Shown here one piece after another: positions 9,719 through 19,976 of a DNA stretch of 64,000 bases (the stretch's first letter is position 1; each line of letters begins with the position of its first letter). Location: positions 124,001 through 188,000 of the forward strand of contig DATMPC010000022.1 in NCBI GenBank assembly GCA_035567895.1. Reading direction: 5' to 3'. Below the pieces are notes generated by a model. The model made no database searches and was not told the DNA's origin. It saw only the letters and a list, made by a program, of their open reading frames with translations. The DNA is from Terriglobales bacterium (GTDB lineage: Bacteria > Acidobacteriota > Terriglobia > Terriglobales > Acidobacteriaceae). The translations under genes and the position numbers were made by a program.

Positions 9719-12493
9719 TTACTTAAACTCTGCACCCGGGGTCTTCGGCATTGGCCGATTGCCCATTCGATCGCGCCAAAGAATCGCATTCAGTACACCC
9801 GCGTCGGCTGCGTCTTCACGAGAAAAGTCGAGATTAGCCGACTGCTTGGCGTCTGGTCCTTTCGGCGGATTCATCTTGTATAAGAGGCCATTCTCGCGAT
9901 TCCGCCTATCAGCCGCAAACGGCGGTTGATCACCTTTGCCGGAGAACATGGGCGCCATCACAGCAGCATGGGAGTCGTTGTTGTTCATCGGTGGAACACC
10001 GAGCAGTGCCTCGATGGTGTGCACCATGTTCACGGTTGTGTAGAAGGTGTGATCGACAGATGGCGTGCCGCTCGGCTGCCGCGGCGAAAAGCGGCTGATC
10101 GCCCAGGCGATGCTGCGATGAGCGTCCACGTGATCTGCTCCGTTCTGTGCGTCGTCCTCCAAGACGAAGATCGCCGTGTCCTGCCAATAAGGACTGTGCG
10201 AAACAGCGTCCACCACACGCCCCAATGCAAGATCGTTATCGGCAATCGCGGCTGCAGGTGTGGCAATTCCCGGTTTGGTCGCCGAAGTATGGTCGTTGGG
10301 CAGACGCAGAAGAATGAACTGCGGCATCGTGTCGCGTCCTGCCGCGCGCTTCGCAACAAACCGATCGAACTCGTTGAGAAATTCGTCGGCACGAAGCTGA
10401 TCGGGAAAGTGCAAATTGAAATCGGGAAAGCGCGGATCGAAATGCCCCACCAACTCGGGTTTCACCGCAATGTTCTCCGAAATCATTGGAATCTCCCAAG
10501 GCCATGGGCTCTTACTTCCGTGCGGCTCTCCTAGATAGTCCGGCAAAGCGTCACCAGGCTTTATCGAGTTAATTGGACAAGGCTTGCCTTGAGGAAGCGG
10601 GGTGCCTTCCTGTGGCATAGCTTCGGTCTGCCGCTGATTGCAGAACTTCGTGGAGATGAATTCCCCGTAATGACGATATGTAACGCCATGGCGCGCGAGA
10701 TTGCCCCACAAGTAGCCGGTTCCCGGCTCGTTGACATCTGGAATGTGTTCCTGAATTGGATACCGCTCATCGACCACGCCTTCATAGTCGTACGTTCGCT
10801 CCTTACTGCGATAGTCGATTTGCCAGGTCTGCTCGGTGTAGTCGCTAGTAATAGCGGCGTTTGACCACACGTGCCCGTCGCCAGAAACCTCTCCACTGTC
10901 ATAGAAGTTGTCGAGCACGCCAAATTGCCGCGCCAGCTTGTGCTGGTTGGGAGTGACTTCTTCGCCATACATTGTGAGCGAGGGATCTCCGTCGCCTGCT
11001 CCGAGATCGCCAAGAATCTGGTCGTAGGTGCGGTTTTCCTTGATCACGTAGATTACGTGCTTGATAGGATTGCGCCCCGTGGCGAACGCAATCTGGTCCG
11101 AGTTTCCACGCATCAGATTGCTGGCCATTACCTCTTCAGTCCAACCTGCGAGATGCGAGTCGATGTCGGCGATTGGGAGGCGCGCCAGCGACCCGTGCAA
11201 TAGCGTTGCGATGTAGCCCGTACGATCCTTCCCATCGACCTTGCCAGCGAGTCCCTTATTGGGACCTGTTCCCTTTCCTTTTCCAGTGGCGATAAACAGT
11301 TCGCCGTTATGAACTGCCAGCGCCGTCGGATACCATTCGGTCGGAATAAATCCGCGCGGTTTCGAATTGGGACGTGGATTGTCGAAGACGGTGACAGCAT
11401 CGGAGCTTGCATTCGCAACAAACAGCCTGTTTCCGTCGGGAGTGAGGGCCAGCGCAATGGGGAAATTGCCTCCGTAACGTTGCTCTGGAAGTTTCGTGCT
11501 GAGGTAAAAGACATTTCCACTCGCGCGGTCGATCACTGCAACTTCGTCGGTATTGGCTAAAGCTACGTAGAGGCGCTTCTCATCTGGACTAAGCAGAAGC
11601 GCAGTCGGATGCGATCCCGCCTTCTCGACCTGCGACGGAAGGTGAAGCTCAACCATTCGCTGCAACTTTCCAGAACCGAGATCCAGCTCAGCAACCCGAG
11701 AGGCGTTCCACAGGCTGACGTAGCCGGTACTCCCGTCTTTGGTCACGAGAGTTGCGAATGGATATGAACCCGGCACCGCGCGATACACAGAGAGGTCAAT
11801 TCGGCGAATCTCGTTCGAAACTGGATCAACGATCTCGGCCGCATCGGATAGATTGTCCGCAACCAGAAGCAGTTCCTTACCCTCTTGCTGGAAGGCGGTA
11901 ATTCCGGTCGGAAACGGCACGGTAAAGCCCGGTCCAGTGCCAGGCTCCTCGTCCGGATCTTCAGGAGCGGTCTTCGGCGGAGCGGGCCGTCCCGAGGCTG
12001 GAAAACGAATGAATCCGAGGGGCGTGATGCTCCCATCAGCAAAGTCGTAAGTAGCAATGCCGCTGCCAGTGTTGCCAGCGTCCTTGCCCGCTGGATCGGT
12101 CATCGAGCTCATGCTGGCATAGAGCTTTTTTCCGTCCGGACTGAATGCCAGTCCGTAGAAGTACGTCTGGTGAGCATGGCGCTCGAGGCGGGCGTCGGGA
12201 AAGTCGGTAAGCTTGTCAGTCGCTATGTTAAGAATTGCTATCGACTGCTTGTAATCGGACTCGAAAGTTCCGTAGCCATCGTTTAGCAGAGCCAAATACT
12301 TGCCGTCCGGCGACACTGCGACCGCCGTGGGAAAGCTGTTAGTTGATTGCGGATTGCCGGGAACATGCTCCAGTAGCACTTTGCTGCTGGGGAGAACCAG
12401 CCGACCATTCTTTTCCGAGAAACCCTGAAGAATCCGGAGCCCAAGACCGCCCGTACAGAGGATAAGCACTACTCCGAGTAGAGCTTTTTTCAT
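9719..12493 (-). CDS. YVTN beta-propeller / phosphoesterase fusion protein
   Basis: An exported or membrane-anchored 924-residue protein with an N-terminal hydrophobic segment (KKALLGVVLILCTGGLGL). Residues ~40-430 are YncE/YVTN-type beta-propeller blades, with repeated units such as AVAVSPDGKYLALLNDG, GLAFSPDGKKLYAS and ALALTPDGNRLFVANASSD. Residues ~480-900 are a phosphoesterase domain of the phospholipase C/acid phosphatase AP-superfamily, with IKHVIYVIKENRTYDQILGD, SGDGHVWSNA and FVLEDDAQNGADHVDAHRS. Such bifunctional proteins are common in Acidobacteriota. The substrate is likely a phospholipid or phosphodiester, but this is not provable here. Monocistronic, and divergent from the lipoprotein gene at 12615. 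Confidence 0.87.
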   Translation of the reverse strand: MKKALLGVVLILCTGGLGLRILQGFSEKNGRLVLPSSKVLLEHVPGNPQSTNSFPTAVAVSPDGKYLALLNDGYGTFESDYKQSIAILNIATDKLTDFPDARLERHAHQTYFYGLAFSPDGKKLYASMSSMTDPAGKDAGNTGSGIATYDFADGSITPLGFIRFPASGRPAPPKTAPEDPDEEPGTGPGFTVPFPTGITAFQQEGKELLLVADNLSDAAEIVDPVSNEIRRIDLSVYRAVPGSYPFATLVTKDGSTGYVSLWNASRVAELDLGSGKLQRMVELHLPSQVEKAGSHPTALLLSPDEKRLYVALANTDEVAVIDRASGNVFYLSTKLPEQRYGGNFPIALALTPDGNRLFVANASSDAVTVFDNPRPNSKPRGFIPTEWYPTALAVHNGELFIATGKGKGTGPNKGLAGKVDGKDRTGYIATLLHGSLARLPIADIDSHLAGWTEEVMASNLMRGNSDQIAFATGRNPIKHVIYVIKENRTYDQILGDLGAGDGDPSLTMYGEEVTPNQHKLARQFGVLDNFYDSGEVSGDGHVWSNAAITSDYTEQTWQIDYRSKERTYDYEGVVDERYPIQEHIPDVNEPGTGYLWGNLARHGVTYRHYGEFISTKFCNQRQTEAMPQEGTPLPQGKPCPINSIKPGDALPDYLGEPHGSKSPWPWEIPMISENIAVKPELVGHFDPRFPDFNLHFPDQLRADEFLNEFDRFVAKRAAGRDTMPQFILLRLPNDHTSATKPGIATPAAAIADNDLALGRVVDAVSHSPYWQDTAIFVLEDDAQNGADHVDAHRSIAWAISRFSPRQPSGTPSVDHTFYTTVNMVHTIEALLGVPPMNNNDSHAAVMAPMFSGKGDQPPFAADRRNRENGLLYKMNPPKGPDAKQSANLDFSREDAADAGVLNAILWRDRMGNRPMPKTPGAEFK

Positions 12494-12614
12494 AGCAAGC
12501 GATGGTAAATGAAGTTCTTAAACGGCTCGTGAAATTCTGGGTCATCCATATTGCTATTGTGGAGTTGCGGTCGAGTAGCTAAACTTCCCTGCAACTTTCC
12601 CCCGGCCTAATCAG

Positions 12615-14183
12615 ATGAGTAAGCGTGTTCTTCAGTCGGCCTGCCTCGCCGTCTTGCTTTGGATCATCTCGTGCGGAGGCGGCGACCAGCCACAGCCGAC
12701 GCCCGCTCCTCCTCCGGGCCAGCAGACCAACGCGGACCAATTGACAGCTCAGGACGTCCAGAAGGTGGTTACGGCCGCGGCGGCATCGGTGAATGTCCCA
12801 GTTGCAATAGCTGTAACCAATCGCCAGGGAAATATTCTGGCTGTCTACGTAAAGCCAGGCACTCCGGCGACCGCGATCGGGAACTTCGGATTAGCCACAG
12901 ACACGCGGGAGCTCGCAGTTGGATTGGCCCGCACGGCGTCGTTCTTTTCCAATGATCAGGCGCCTCTGTCGTCGCGCACGGTGAGGTACATCAGCGGCAT
13001 TCACTTCCCGCCAGGCATTACCAATGTTCCCAACGCCGATCTCTACGGCATCGAGAACACAAATCGCGGATGCCCATTCAATACGACCTACCTTCCCGGC
13101 AAGGCTCTGCCGCCATCCCGCTCGATAGACGGAAGCGCCAACGGGACCGGTATCGTGACCGGCAAGGCCAATCTGTTTGACTCCGATCCGAACGCAGTTC
13201 TCGGCGGCGGAGTTCCCATCTTCAAGAACGGAAAGCTGGCTGGTGGTGTTGGCGTAGCTGGCTCCAGCAACGACGCCGACGAGTTCGCGGCGTTTTCCGG
13301 GATCGCCGGTGCCGGACTTGTGCCAAACGTTGCTCCTCCGGGCGTGGTGATCATCGGCGGCATCGCGCTGCCATTCGTGCAGAATCAGGTGCCGCCTCCG
13401 GGCATTAGTGCGGGCACGGCCAACGGCTCTTTCCATGTTGGACCGAGCGACAGTCCTGGCCCAGCGCCCGATGGCGATTTGATCACGAGGAAAGCCGGAG
13501 CGAACGGTCTGACAATTCAAGACGTGAACAGCATCGTTGACACAGCCATCAGCGTGGCCAATAACGAGCGCGCCGTCATTCGCTTGCCCGACGGTTCACC
13601 AGCACGCTTCATCTTCGCCGTGGCCGATCTCAATGGCGATCTGCTCGCACTGTATCGCATGCCGGACGCGACTATCTTTTCCGCCGACGTTGCCGTTGCA
13701 AAAGCCAGGAACGTAATCTACTTCTCCAGCGCGGCGGTCGATCCTCAGGATATGCCAGGGGTGCCTCCGGGAACAGCAGTAACGAATCGCACAATCAGCT
13801 TTGGAGCACAGCCATTTTTCCCGCCTGGCATTGACGCGAACCCTCCCGGCCCATTCTTCAACTTGTTTCTCTTCGACGTCGCACACCCTTGCACGAATGG
13901 ACATCAAGCGCCGAATCAGTTCCAGAATGGGATTGTCTTCTTTCCCGGCAGCACTCCGCTTTACAAGAATGGTGTGATGGTTGGGGGATTCGGAGTGAGC
14001 GGCGACGGCGTCGACCAGGACGACTTCGACACGTTCGGCGCGGCGCAGCAATTTGTACCTGACGTAAGCAAGCGAGCCGATAGCATCGAATTGCCCGCCC
14101 CCGGAGGCCCTGTGCGACTACCTTACTTCAAGTTCCCGAGGAATCCGACGCTGTTGGGTACGCAGGGATCTGGGAGCCAATAG
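12615..14183 (+). CDS. lipoprotein with two GlcG/HbpS-type (heme-degrading superfamily) domains
   Basis: The N-terminus MSKRVLQSACLAVLLWIISC gives a lipobox with the lipidated Cys at residue 20, followed by a Gly/Pro-rich linker. Two homologous halves follow: one from LTAQDVQKVV (~43) with GNILAVYVKPG and a FKNGKLAGGVGVAG motif, and one from LTIQDVNSIVD (~300) with GDLLALYRMPDA and YKNGVMVGGFGVSGDG. Both match the DUF336/GlcG-HbpS fold, usually a single ~140-residue domain, known to bind heme or small ligands. The 522 residues therefore represent an internal duplication with Pro/Gly-rich inserts. Predicted location is outer membrane or periplasm. The ligand is not known. Confidence 0.72.
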   Translation: MSKRVLQSACLAVLLWIISCGGGDQPQPTPAPPPGQQTNADQLTAQDVQKVVTAAAASVNVPVAIAVTNRQGNILAVYVKPGTPATAIGNFGLATDTRELAVGLARTASFFSNDQAPLSSRTVRYISGIHFPPGITNVPNADLYGIENTNRGCPFNTTYLPGKALPPSRSIDGSANGTGIVTGKANLFDSDPNAVLGGGVPIFKNGKLAGGVGVAGSSNDADEFAAFSGIAGAGLVPNVAPPGVVIIGGIALPFVQNQVPPPGISAGTANGSFHVGPSDSPGPAPDGDLITRKAGANGLTIQDVNSIVDTAISVANNERAVIRLPDGSPARFIFAVADLNGDLLALYRMPDATIFSADVAVAKARNVIYFSSAAVDPQDMPGVPPGTAVTNRTISFGAQPFFPPGIDANPPGPFFNLFLFDVAHPCTNGHQAPNQFQNGIVFFPGSTPLYKNGVMVGGFGVSGDGVDQDDFDTFGAAQQFVPDVSKRADSIELPAPGGPVRLPYFKFPRNPTLLGTQGSGSQ

Positions 14184-14532
14184 CTGGGCTTTCCCGCTCA
14201 AGCCAACCTCCCTCCTAAAGTAATCCAGTGCCGCGTTCTGGGCGGCACGACTGAAACTAGCCTGGAGTGAAACTCCGGGGAAGGTCGTTCTTGTACGAGT
14301 CCCGCGTCTTTAGCGGGACGGCTGAATGGATTTGCGTCGGAAGAGCGATCAGCCGTCGGGCTAGAAAGCCGCGACTCGATGGGAGAACACCTTGACACCC
14401 GGGGTTGCACCGCCGGGCTATTCTCATCCGTGTCGCACACAGCGCGACACTCCTGGTCACAACAGGAAATCTTTCGGGTCTCGTCGCGGAGCACACCCAA
14501 GTTGAGAACCCTGCGGATTAGTCAAAGCGCTT
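14184..14532. other. gene-free spacer with hairpin
   Basis: No coding signal. A hairpin GTCCCGC-GTCTTTA-GCGGGAC lies at 14299-14319 without a T-run. The flanking genes converge here, so it may help end transcription. Nothing else is recognisable. Confidence 0.35.
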
Positions 14533-16272
14533 TCATACCCTCAGCTTCACGGCCTTCTGCGAAGCACCAGCCTTGAACGCTACAGCTGATGATGCCTTCG
14601 ACAAGTCACCACCATCCACTGTGATGCTCCCACTCGCCGCACCCTCCACCTGAAGGAAGGTTTGGGCGGCCGCAAGCAAGCGTGTAGCCGTCAGAAGCAC
14701 GTCGTGCGAGTCGATGAACCGAAGCGTCGATTCAGACTCTTTGGTTCCCTGCACGCTGAAACCGTTCACCGCCGCGTCACTCACGTGATCAAAGACTACT
14801 GCCGGACGAGCCTCAGTGCTGGCAACCTCAAAGCGCACGTTGCTCAGCGTTATTCCCCGCACGTTGCGCACAAACAGCGCGTAGGAAGGTAAGATTCCGG
14901 TCTCGAAATACTCGCCGGCGACCTTGGGAACATCGCGCAGCACGGCCTCCTCGGCGGTACCGCCGCCCGGAAACGTTACGTGCACATCGTCGAACGTAAT
15001 CTTCTCGAGCGTTCCTTCCACGCAGTTCAGCGAAATACACGATTTCACTTCCGCGGGCCGATATCCACTGGTGAAAGGCACATCAGCCAGTTGCACGGGA
15101 ACAACGACAGTGGCGTGAATGTTGCTGAAAGAAATATTGCGAACAACACCGGGTGGACGGGAGTCCTGTGCTCTCGATTCCGGCTGAGCAGTCGGAGTAC
15201 CTGCTGCAGCGAAAGCAGGCGGCTGTTGTGAACGTCTCGGCTGCTGCCCGACGTTGATCGCGATCGGACCAGTCACGTTCTTCATTACCAAATTGGAAAA
15301 TGACATGTTTTCGAAGCGGGCTCCCGATCCGCAATGCATCTTGATTGGGCATCCATATGTTTCGTAGATCAGGCAGTTTGAGACTACGATGTTCTCAGCT
15401 TCACCCCCTCCAAAACGGAACACAGACCAGCGCGTGCTGAACGAGCAATTAGTGACTGTTACGTACTTACAACTGCCGAACAGAGCGCAGGCATCGTCCT
15501 GGCATTCGACCGTGCAGTTGCTGATATGAACGTGTTGCGCGCTGATGAAGTGAAATCCATCGTTGTTGCTGTTCACACGATTGTGGATATGAATGCCGGT
15601 CAGGTTCACATAACTCGACTGAATGATGCGAATCGAATGATAGGCGCTCTCGAGGAGCGTTATGTCTCGCACCGCGATGTTCTTACATTGATGAAACAGG
15701 AGGTGGTAAGGACGATTATTCCCACCACGGCCAGATGGTGGCGGAACGCCTCGCGTGGGACTGTGAAACTGAAAGCCCTGCCCGTCGATTGTTCCCGGAC
15801 CTTCGATGGTGAAATTATCCGCATTCACGGCGAAGATGAGCCCGACGTTGCCATCGTTCAGCGTGGAATCACCGCTGAGCGGAATCGCGTCGGCTGCGTG
15901 ATATTGCTTTCCATCGGCGCTGCCAAGTAGTTTGCCCTGAGCGGCGATATGAAGCGTCACGTTGCTCTTCATCTCAATCGTGCCGATCACGAACACACCT
16001 GCGGGCACAAGTACCGTTCCACCCTGATCTTTGTTGCAGGCATCGATCGCTGCCTGTACTGCTGCGGTATCGAGCGTCACCGCATCGCCTTTCGCACCAA
16101 AGTCGCGGATGTTGTAGGTGCGCGTTCCGAGATCGTGGCTGGAGCTGCTGGAAGGCGCTCCCGTTTGCGCCATCATGTTGGTGACACCCAGCACGCCTGA
16201 ACCCACCGAGGCCGTAGCTGCAAGGCTTAGCCACTTACGTCGCGACAGCGAAACTTCATTCGGGTGGGTCAT
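14533..16272 (-). CDS. Tat-exported GH28-family glycoside hydrolase (polygalacturonase-like)
   Basis: A right-handed beta-helix enzyme of the pectinase superfamily. The N-terminus has a twin-arginine signal (SLSRRKWLSLAA). The mature part starts with the family opener RTYNIRDFGAKGDAVTLDT. Catalytic region: NNDGFHF corresponds to the usual NTDG, and the acidic pair is kept in QDDACALFGS. The usual GHG histidine motif is replaced by RFGGGEAENI, and the RIK motif by PIKMH, so substrate or activity may differ from true polygalacturonases. The start at 16272 (second ATG) is preferred because AAGGG lies 6 nt before it; the ATG at 16278 directly abuts that site. Likely attacks plant pectin or a related polymer. 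Confidence 0.82.
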   Translation of the reverse strand: MTHPNEVSLSRRKWLSLAATASVGSGVLGVTNMMAQTGAPSSSSSHDLGTRTYNIRDFGAKGDAVTLDTAAVQAAIDACNKDQGGTVLVPAGVFVIGTIEMKSNVTLHIAAQGKLLGSADGKQYHAADAIPLSGDSTLNDGNVGLIFAVNADNFTIEGPGTIDGQGFQFHSPTRGVPPPSGRGGNNRPYHLLFHQCKNIAVRDITLLESAYHSIRIIQSSYVNLTGIHIHNRVNSNNDGFHFISAQHVHISNCTVECQDDACALFGSCKYVTVTNCSFSTRWSVFRFGGGEAENIVVSNCLIYETYGCPIKMHCGSGARFENMSFSNLVMKNVTGPIAINVGQQPRRSQQPPAFAAAGTPTAQPESRAQDSRPPGVVRNISFSNIHATVVVPVQLADVPFTSGYRPAEVKSCISLNCVEGTLEKITFDDVHVTFPGGGTAEEAVLRDVPKVAGEYFETGILPSYALFVRNVRGITLSNVRFEVASTEARPAVVFDHVSDAAVNGFSVQGTKESESTLRFIDSHDVLLTATRLLAAAQTFLQVEGAASGSITVDGGDLSKASSAVAFKAGASQKAVKLRV

Positions 16273-16366
16273 CGTCATCCCTTGTTCGTCCTAGTAGCAC
16301 CAGGGGCAACAGCTTATCTTCCCTTCTATCCTTTGAAATGGTGTTATCTGGCAAGCAGAGGCATTA

Positions 16367-16440
16367 GGGAAGGGCATCGGCTTCAGCCGTGCCGTGGAAG
16401 AGGACCGTTGGACGGCACGGCTAAAGCCGATGCCCCTCCC
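16367..16440. repeat. long inverted repeat, 31-bp arms
   Basis: Arms at 16367-16397 and 16410-16440 (core GGGCATCGGCTTCAGCCGTG versus its complement) are near-perfect with a 12-nt centre. It lies between the divergent GH28 gene and a small membrane protein gene. The transcript would fold into a very stable hairpin. No second copy is seen in the window. Confidence 0.75.
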
Positions 16441-16546
16441 TGAACCAATGCGCATATTTGTGAAACCAGCACCGGTGTGAGCCGTTGCATTATGCTTGTT
16501 CGGCTCTCCAGATCGTTGCAGCGAGAGAGGCGAGGAGAATAACTCG

Positions 16547-16765
16547 ATGAAAGCTTTGTTCTGGCTGGGACTGGTTGCGGTGATCGTCGGAGTAGTGTTG
16601 CTTTTCGTTCCCATTCCGCATACTGAGAAGCATGGACTAAAGGCAGGTGACGTATCGCTCGGTGTGGAAACACGCACTGAGGAGAAGATTTCTCCTGCAA
16701 TTAGCGGCGTGATTGTACTGGCGGGAGTAGGCTTGATGATCGCTGCCAGAGGCAGATCCTCGTGA
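16547..16765 (+). CDS. small two-helix membrane protein
   Basis: A 72-residue protein with a hydrophobic helix at residues ~4-20 (LFWLGLVAVIVGVVLLFV), a polar stretch (HTEKHGLKAGDVSLGVETRTEEKI) and a second helix (~47-66). GAGGAG at 16532-16537 sits 9 nt before the ATG, which is why this start is preferred over an upstream in-frame one. I do not recognise a family. Similar small proteins are common in Acidobacteriota. Monocistronic. Confidence 0.6.
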   Translation: MKALFWLGLVAVIVGVVLLFVPIPHTEKHGLKAGDVSLGVETRTEEKISPAISGVIVLAGVGLMIAARGRSS

Positions 16766-16901
16766 GCCGCGAAACAGTGCCGCGCCGACGGCGCTCGTCT
16801 TAGGCCAACAGGCCCAAGGCTTACGGTATTGGGCTGAGAAATGCCGCGCTGCGCGATTTCCTTGTTGCTCACTCATGGCGGGTGCTCGATAGAGCTGTTC
16901 G

Positions 16902-19646
16902 CTATCTGCGCCATTCATGGATCAGATTGGCGACGAGTCCAGTCCACCCGGTTTGGTGGCTTGCCCCGAGTCCCGCACCGGTGTCTCCGTGGAAGTATTC
17001 GTAAAAGAGCAGGTAGTCGCGCCAGTGCGGATCGTCCTGGAATTTGCGGATATTTCCATTCACTGGACGCCGGCCTTTTCCATCACGCTTGAAAAGATTG
17101 ATCATGCGATTCGCGATTTCCTCGGCCATGATCGCAGGAGTAATCAGCTTGCCGCCGCGGTGGATGCCCCAGTGCGGGCCCATGGCATCGCCAAACTTCT
17201 TGAGCGACCGAATCAGAAGATAGGAGGTCGGAAACCAGATCGGCCCGCGCCAGTTGGAATTGCCGCCCTTGATCTTGGAGTCGGCTTCTGCCGGCTCGTA
17301 GCGTACTTCCTTATTTCCGAAACGGAACGGATGCCGCTCATGGAATTTTGAGAGGCTGCGAACGCCATAGTCGGAGAGGAACTCATTCTCGTCCCACAAG
17401 CGTTCGAGTATTGCCTTGAGCTGATGCTCTTCCAAAATGGAAAGCACATGCAGTTCAGTATTCTCGCGCGCATCGGTGTAGCATCCAACCGCAAGGTCAG
17501 GACGCTCGCTCAGAAACCACTTCACGCTCGCCAGAAACTCCTGGTGGCGGTCGAGTTCGCGCGAATTCACAACTTCCGTCGCGTACATCGGGATCAAGCC
17601 GACCAGCGAACGCACGCGGAACTTGTGAAACTCACCGCCAGGAAGACGCAGAACGTCATAGAAGAAGCCTTCGCGCTCGTCCCATAGCGTATAGCGTCGC
17701 CCGCCCATGTGCTTCATCGCCGAGCCGATGTAAATGAAGTGCTCGAAGAACTTGATGGCGAGACTCTCGTAGACCTTGTTTTCTTCCGCCAATTCCAGCG
17801 CTATGCGCATGAGATAGAGGCAGAAGAATCCCATCCATCCGGTGGCGTCCGACTGTTCGAGGACCGCTCCTCCTTCCAGCCGTTCGCTGCGATCTATGAC
17901 AGCGATATTGTCCAGTCCGAGGAAGCCACCCTCGAAAACGTTGTTGCCCTGGCTGTCGACCTTATTCACCCACCAGGCGAAGTTGATCAGCAACTTATGA
18001 AAACATTTCTCTAGAAATTTCTTGTCGCCGACTCCATGACGCTCGAGGTCGCGGTTGTACACACGCCAAACCGCCCAGGCGTGCACCGGCGGATTCAGAT
18101 CGGAGAACTCCCATTCGTAGGCGGGGATCTGTCCGTTGGGATGCTGGAATTGCTCGAAGAGCATTACCCAGAGGTTTTCTTTTGCAAATTCCGGATCCAC
18201 TAGGGCGAGCGTCGTGCACTGGAAGGCCAAATCCCAGGCTGCGAACCACGGATACTCCCACTTGTCCGGCACAGACAGGATGCGCATGGAGTTCAAGTGT
18301 CGCCAATGGTGATTGCGGATCGTCTTGCGCGATTGCGGCGGAGGAAACTTGCGGTTGTCGCCTTCGAGCCAGAGGCTGACGTCGAAGAGGTAAATCTGCT
18401 TGCTCCAGAGCATTCCGGCGAATGCCTGGCGCTGGATCATTGTTTCGTCTTCGTCCGCGCGCTCAGGATGGACGGAATCGTAGAACTCGTCTGCCTCGTG
18501 CCGCCGTGCCTCAAAGACCTTCTCGATATCCTTCAACGGAGAATTCCGATGATCCGGCGTCAACCGCAAATACAAAACGTGGGATCTGCCGGAGGGCACG
18601 TTTGCGCGATAAACCATGCAAGCCTTGGTTCCCAACTCTTCGTGACTTACGCAGTCCTCGCCATTGACGATGTAGCGGTGGAACGCATCCTTCGTGTGCC
18701 GCCGGCGACTGATGTTTCCTGGGCCGTAAACTCGTTCAGCATTCGTCTCATTATTGGTAAAGAGCAATTGAGCGCCTTTTGGCCCATAAAGAAAGCGATT
18801 GCCCACCGAATATTCGAAGATCAGATTATGGAGACGGTCGGCGCCGCTATCATCGGCCCACAGGACTGAGCATTCGTCTTCTATGCCACGCAGGATCGTT
18901 GGCTCTCGCCCCGGTGGATCGGTCCATCCCCAGGTGTTGCGGAACCAGAGTGTGGGAATCAAGTGGAGTTCGGCTTCATCAGGTCCGCGATTGAAGGCTT
19001 CGATCTTGATGCAGATGTCTTCCGCGTCGGCCTTGGCGAATTCGACGAAGACATCGAAATATCGATCTTCATCAAATACTCCGGTATCGATCAGCTCGTA
19101 TTCCGGGCCGCTACCTCCGCGCAGGCGATTCTCTTCAACAAGTTCCGCATATGGGAATTCCGACTGCGGGTACTTGTACAGCATCTTCATGTAGCTGTGG
19201 GTGGGCGTGTTGTCGAGGTAGAAGTAGTACTCCTTTACGTCCTCACCACGGTTGCCTTCCTGGGAGGTGAGGCCGAAGTAGCGCTCCTTCAGGATGGGAT
19301 CGCGTCCGTTCCATAGCGCGAGGCCGAAACAGAGAATTTGGTAGCGATCACAGAGTCCTGCGATAGCGTCCTCGCCCCAGCGGTAGGCCTTGCTGCGAGC
19401 CATATCGTGGCTGAGGTAGTTCCACGCGTCGCCACTTGGGCTGTAGTCTTCGCGGACGGTGCCCCAGGATCGGGCGCTCAGGTATGGACCCCAGCGTCGC
19501 CAAGGTGGAACGAACCCCTTGAACGGAGAGTACAGCCGTTCCTCTTCGTTCGTGGCTACGCGTTTGGTCTGGACAACCGGCTCGTTCTCCAGAGTGGCCG
19601 TCTCTGACTTCGCAGCGCGTTGGTCCACACCAGTGGACTTTGCCAA
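16902..19646 (-). CDS. GH63-like alpha-glucosidase (MGH1-type)
   Basis: A 914-residue cytoplasmic enzyme (no signal peptide) resembling the bacterial branch of glycoside hydrolase family 63 (processing alpha-glucosidase I, YgjK and mannosylglycerate hydrolase relatives). An N-terminal beta-rich region includes [23 protein letters not shown] and WGEDAIAG. The (alpha/alpha)6 catalytic region has [10 protein letters not shown]-like [45 protein letters not shown] and [18 protein letters not shown]. The start is a TTG at 19646, chosen because AGGAGG lies at 19653-19658 on the minus strand with 6-nt spacing; another TTG at 19667 has no site. It probably trims glucosylated or mannosylated storage or compatible solutes. 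Exact specificity is unknown. Confidence 0.82.
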   Translation of the reverse strand: MAKSTGVDQRAAKSETATLENEPVVQTKRVATNEEERLYSPFKGFVPPWRRWGPYLSARSWGTVREDYSPSGDAWNYLSHDMARSKAYRWGEDAIAGLCDRYQILCFGLALWNGRDPILKERYFGLTSQEGNRGEDVKEYYFYLDNTPTHSYMKMLYKYPQSEFPYAELVEENRLRGGSGPEYELIDTGVFDEDRYFDVFVEFAKADAEDICIKIEAFNRGPDEAELHLIPTLWFRNTWGWTDPPGREPTILRGIEDECSVLWADDSGADRLHNLIFEYSVGNRFLYGPKGAQLLFTNNETNAERVYGPGNISRRRHTKDAFHRYIVNGEDCVSHEELGTKACMVYRANVPSGRSHVLYLRLTPDHRNSPLKDIEKVFEARRHEADEFYDSVHPERADEDETMIQRQAFAGMLWSKQIYLFDVSLWLEGDNRKFPPPQSRKTIRNHHWRHLNSMRILSVPDKWEYPWFAAWDLAFQCTTLALVDPEFAKENLWVMLFEQFQHPNGQIPAYEWEFSDLNPPVHAWAVWRVYNRDLERHGVGDKKFLEKCFHKLLINFAWWVNKVDSQGNNVFEGGFLGLDNIAVIDRSERLEGGAVLEQSDATGWMGFFCLYLMRIALELAEENKVYESLAIKFFEHFIYIGSAMKHMGGRRYTLWDEREGFFYDVLRLPGGEFHKFRVRSLVGLIPMYATEVVNSRELDRHQEFLASVKWFLSERPDLAVGCYTDARENTELHVLSILEEHQLKAILERLWDENEFLSDYGVRSLSKFHERHPFRFGNKEVRYEPAEADSKIKGGNSNWRGPIWFPTSYLLIRSLKKFGDAMGPHWGIHRGGKLITPAIMAEEIANRMINLFKRDGKGRRPVNGNIRKFQDDPHWRDYLLFYEYFHGDTGAGLGASHQTGWTGLVANLIHEWRR

Positions 19647-19976
19647 GGGACCCCTCCTAGGTACCAAGTCGACTTCCGCAAGGCTCTGAAATTCGGGGAG
19701 AGCGATTGTACCAATCCCACTCTTGTTGAGGCAGTGTCTTGTGGAAGTCCAGGCTTCAGGGGATATCTCAGGCCATCAGCGAAATTCCCCGGAGCGCCGG
19801 GCGCCCTCGCCGGGGAACGTTGAAGCCGAGAATTCCAAAAGATTCTCCTATGGCCAACCTGCGCCGCCGAGGGCACCCGGCGCTCGTTTCTTCAACTGTC
19901 TGCACGAAGACACGTTCGTGGCGTTGAAGTACTCATTTACAATTCCGGCCCGACTCTTTCTCGTCGATGAGGCTCA
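19647..19976. other. divergent promoter spacer with inverted repeat
   Basis: The spacer between the divergent GH63 and M28 genes. It carries an inverted repeat with arms at 19792-19810 (GAGCGCCGGGCGCCCTCGC) and 19866-19885 (GCCGAGGGCACCCGGCGCTC). This is about 17 of 19 paired with a 55-nt centre. No coding content; promoters for both genes should be here, but I cannot assign boxes with confidence. Confidence 0.5.
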
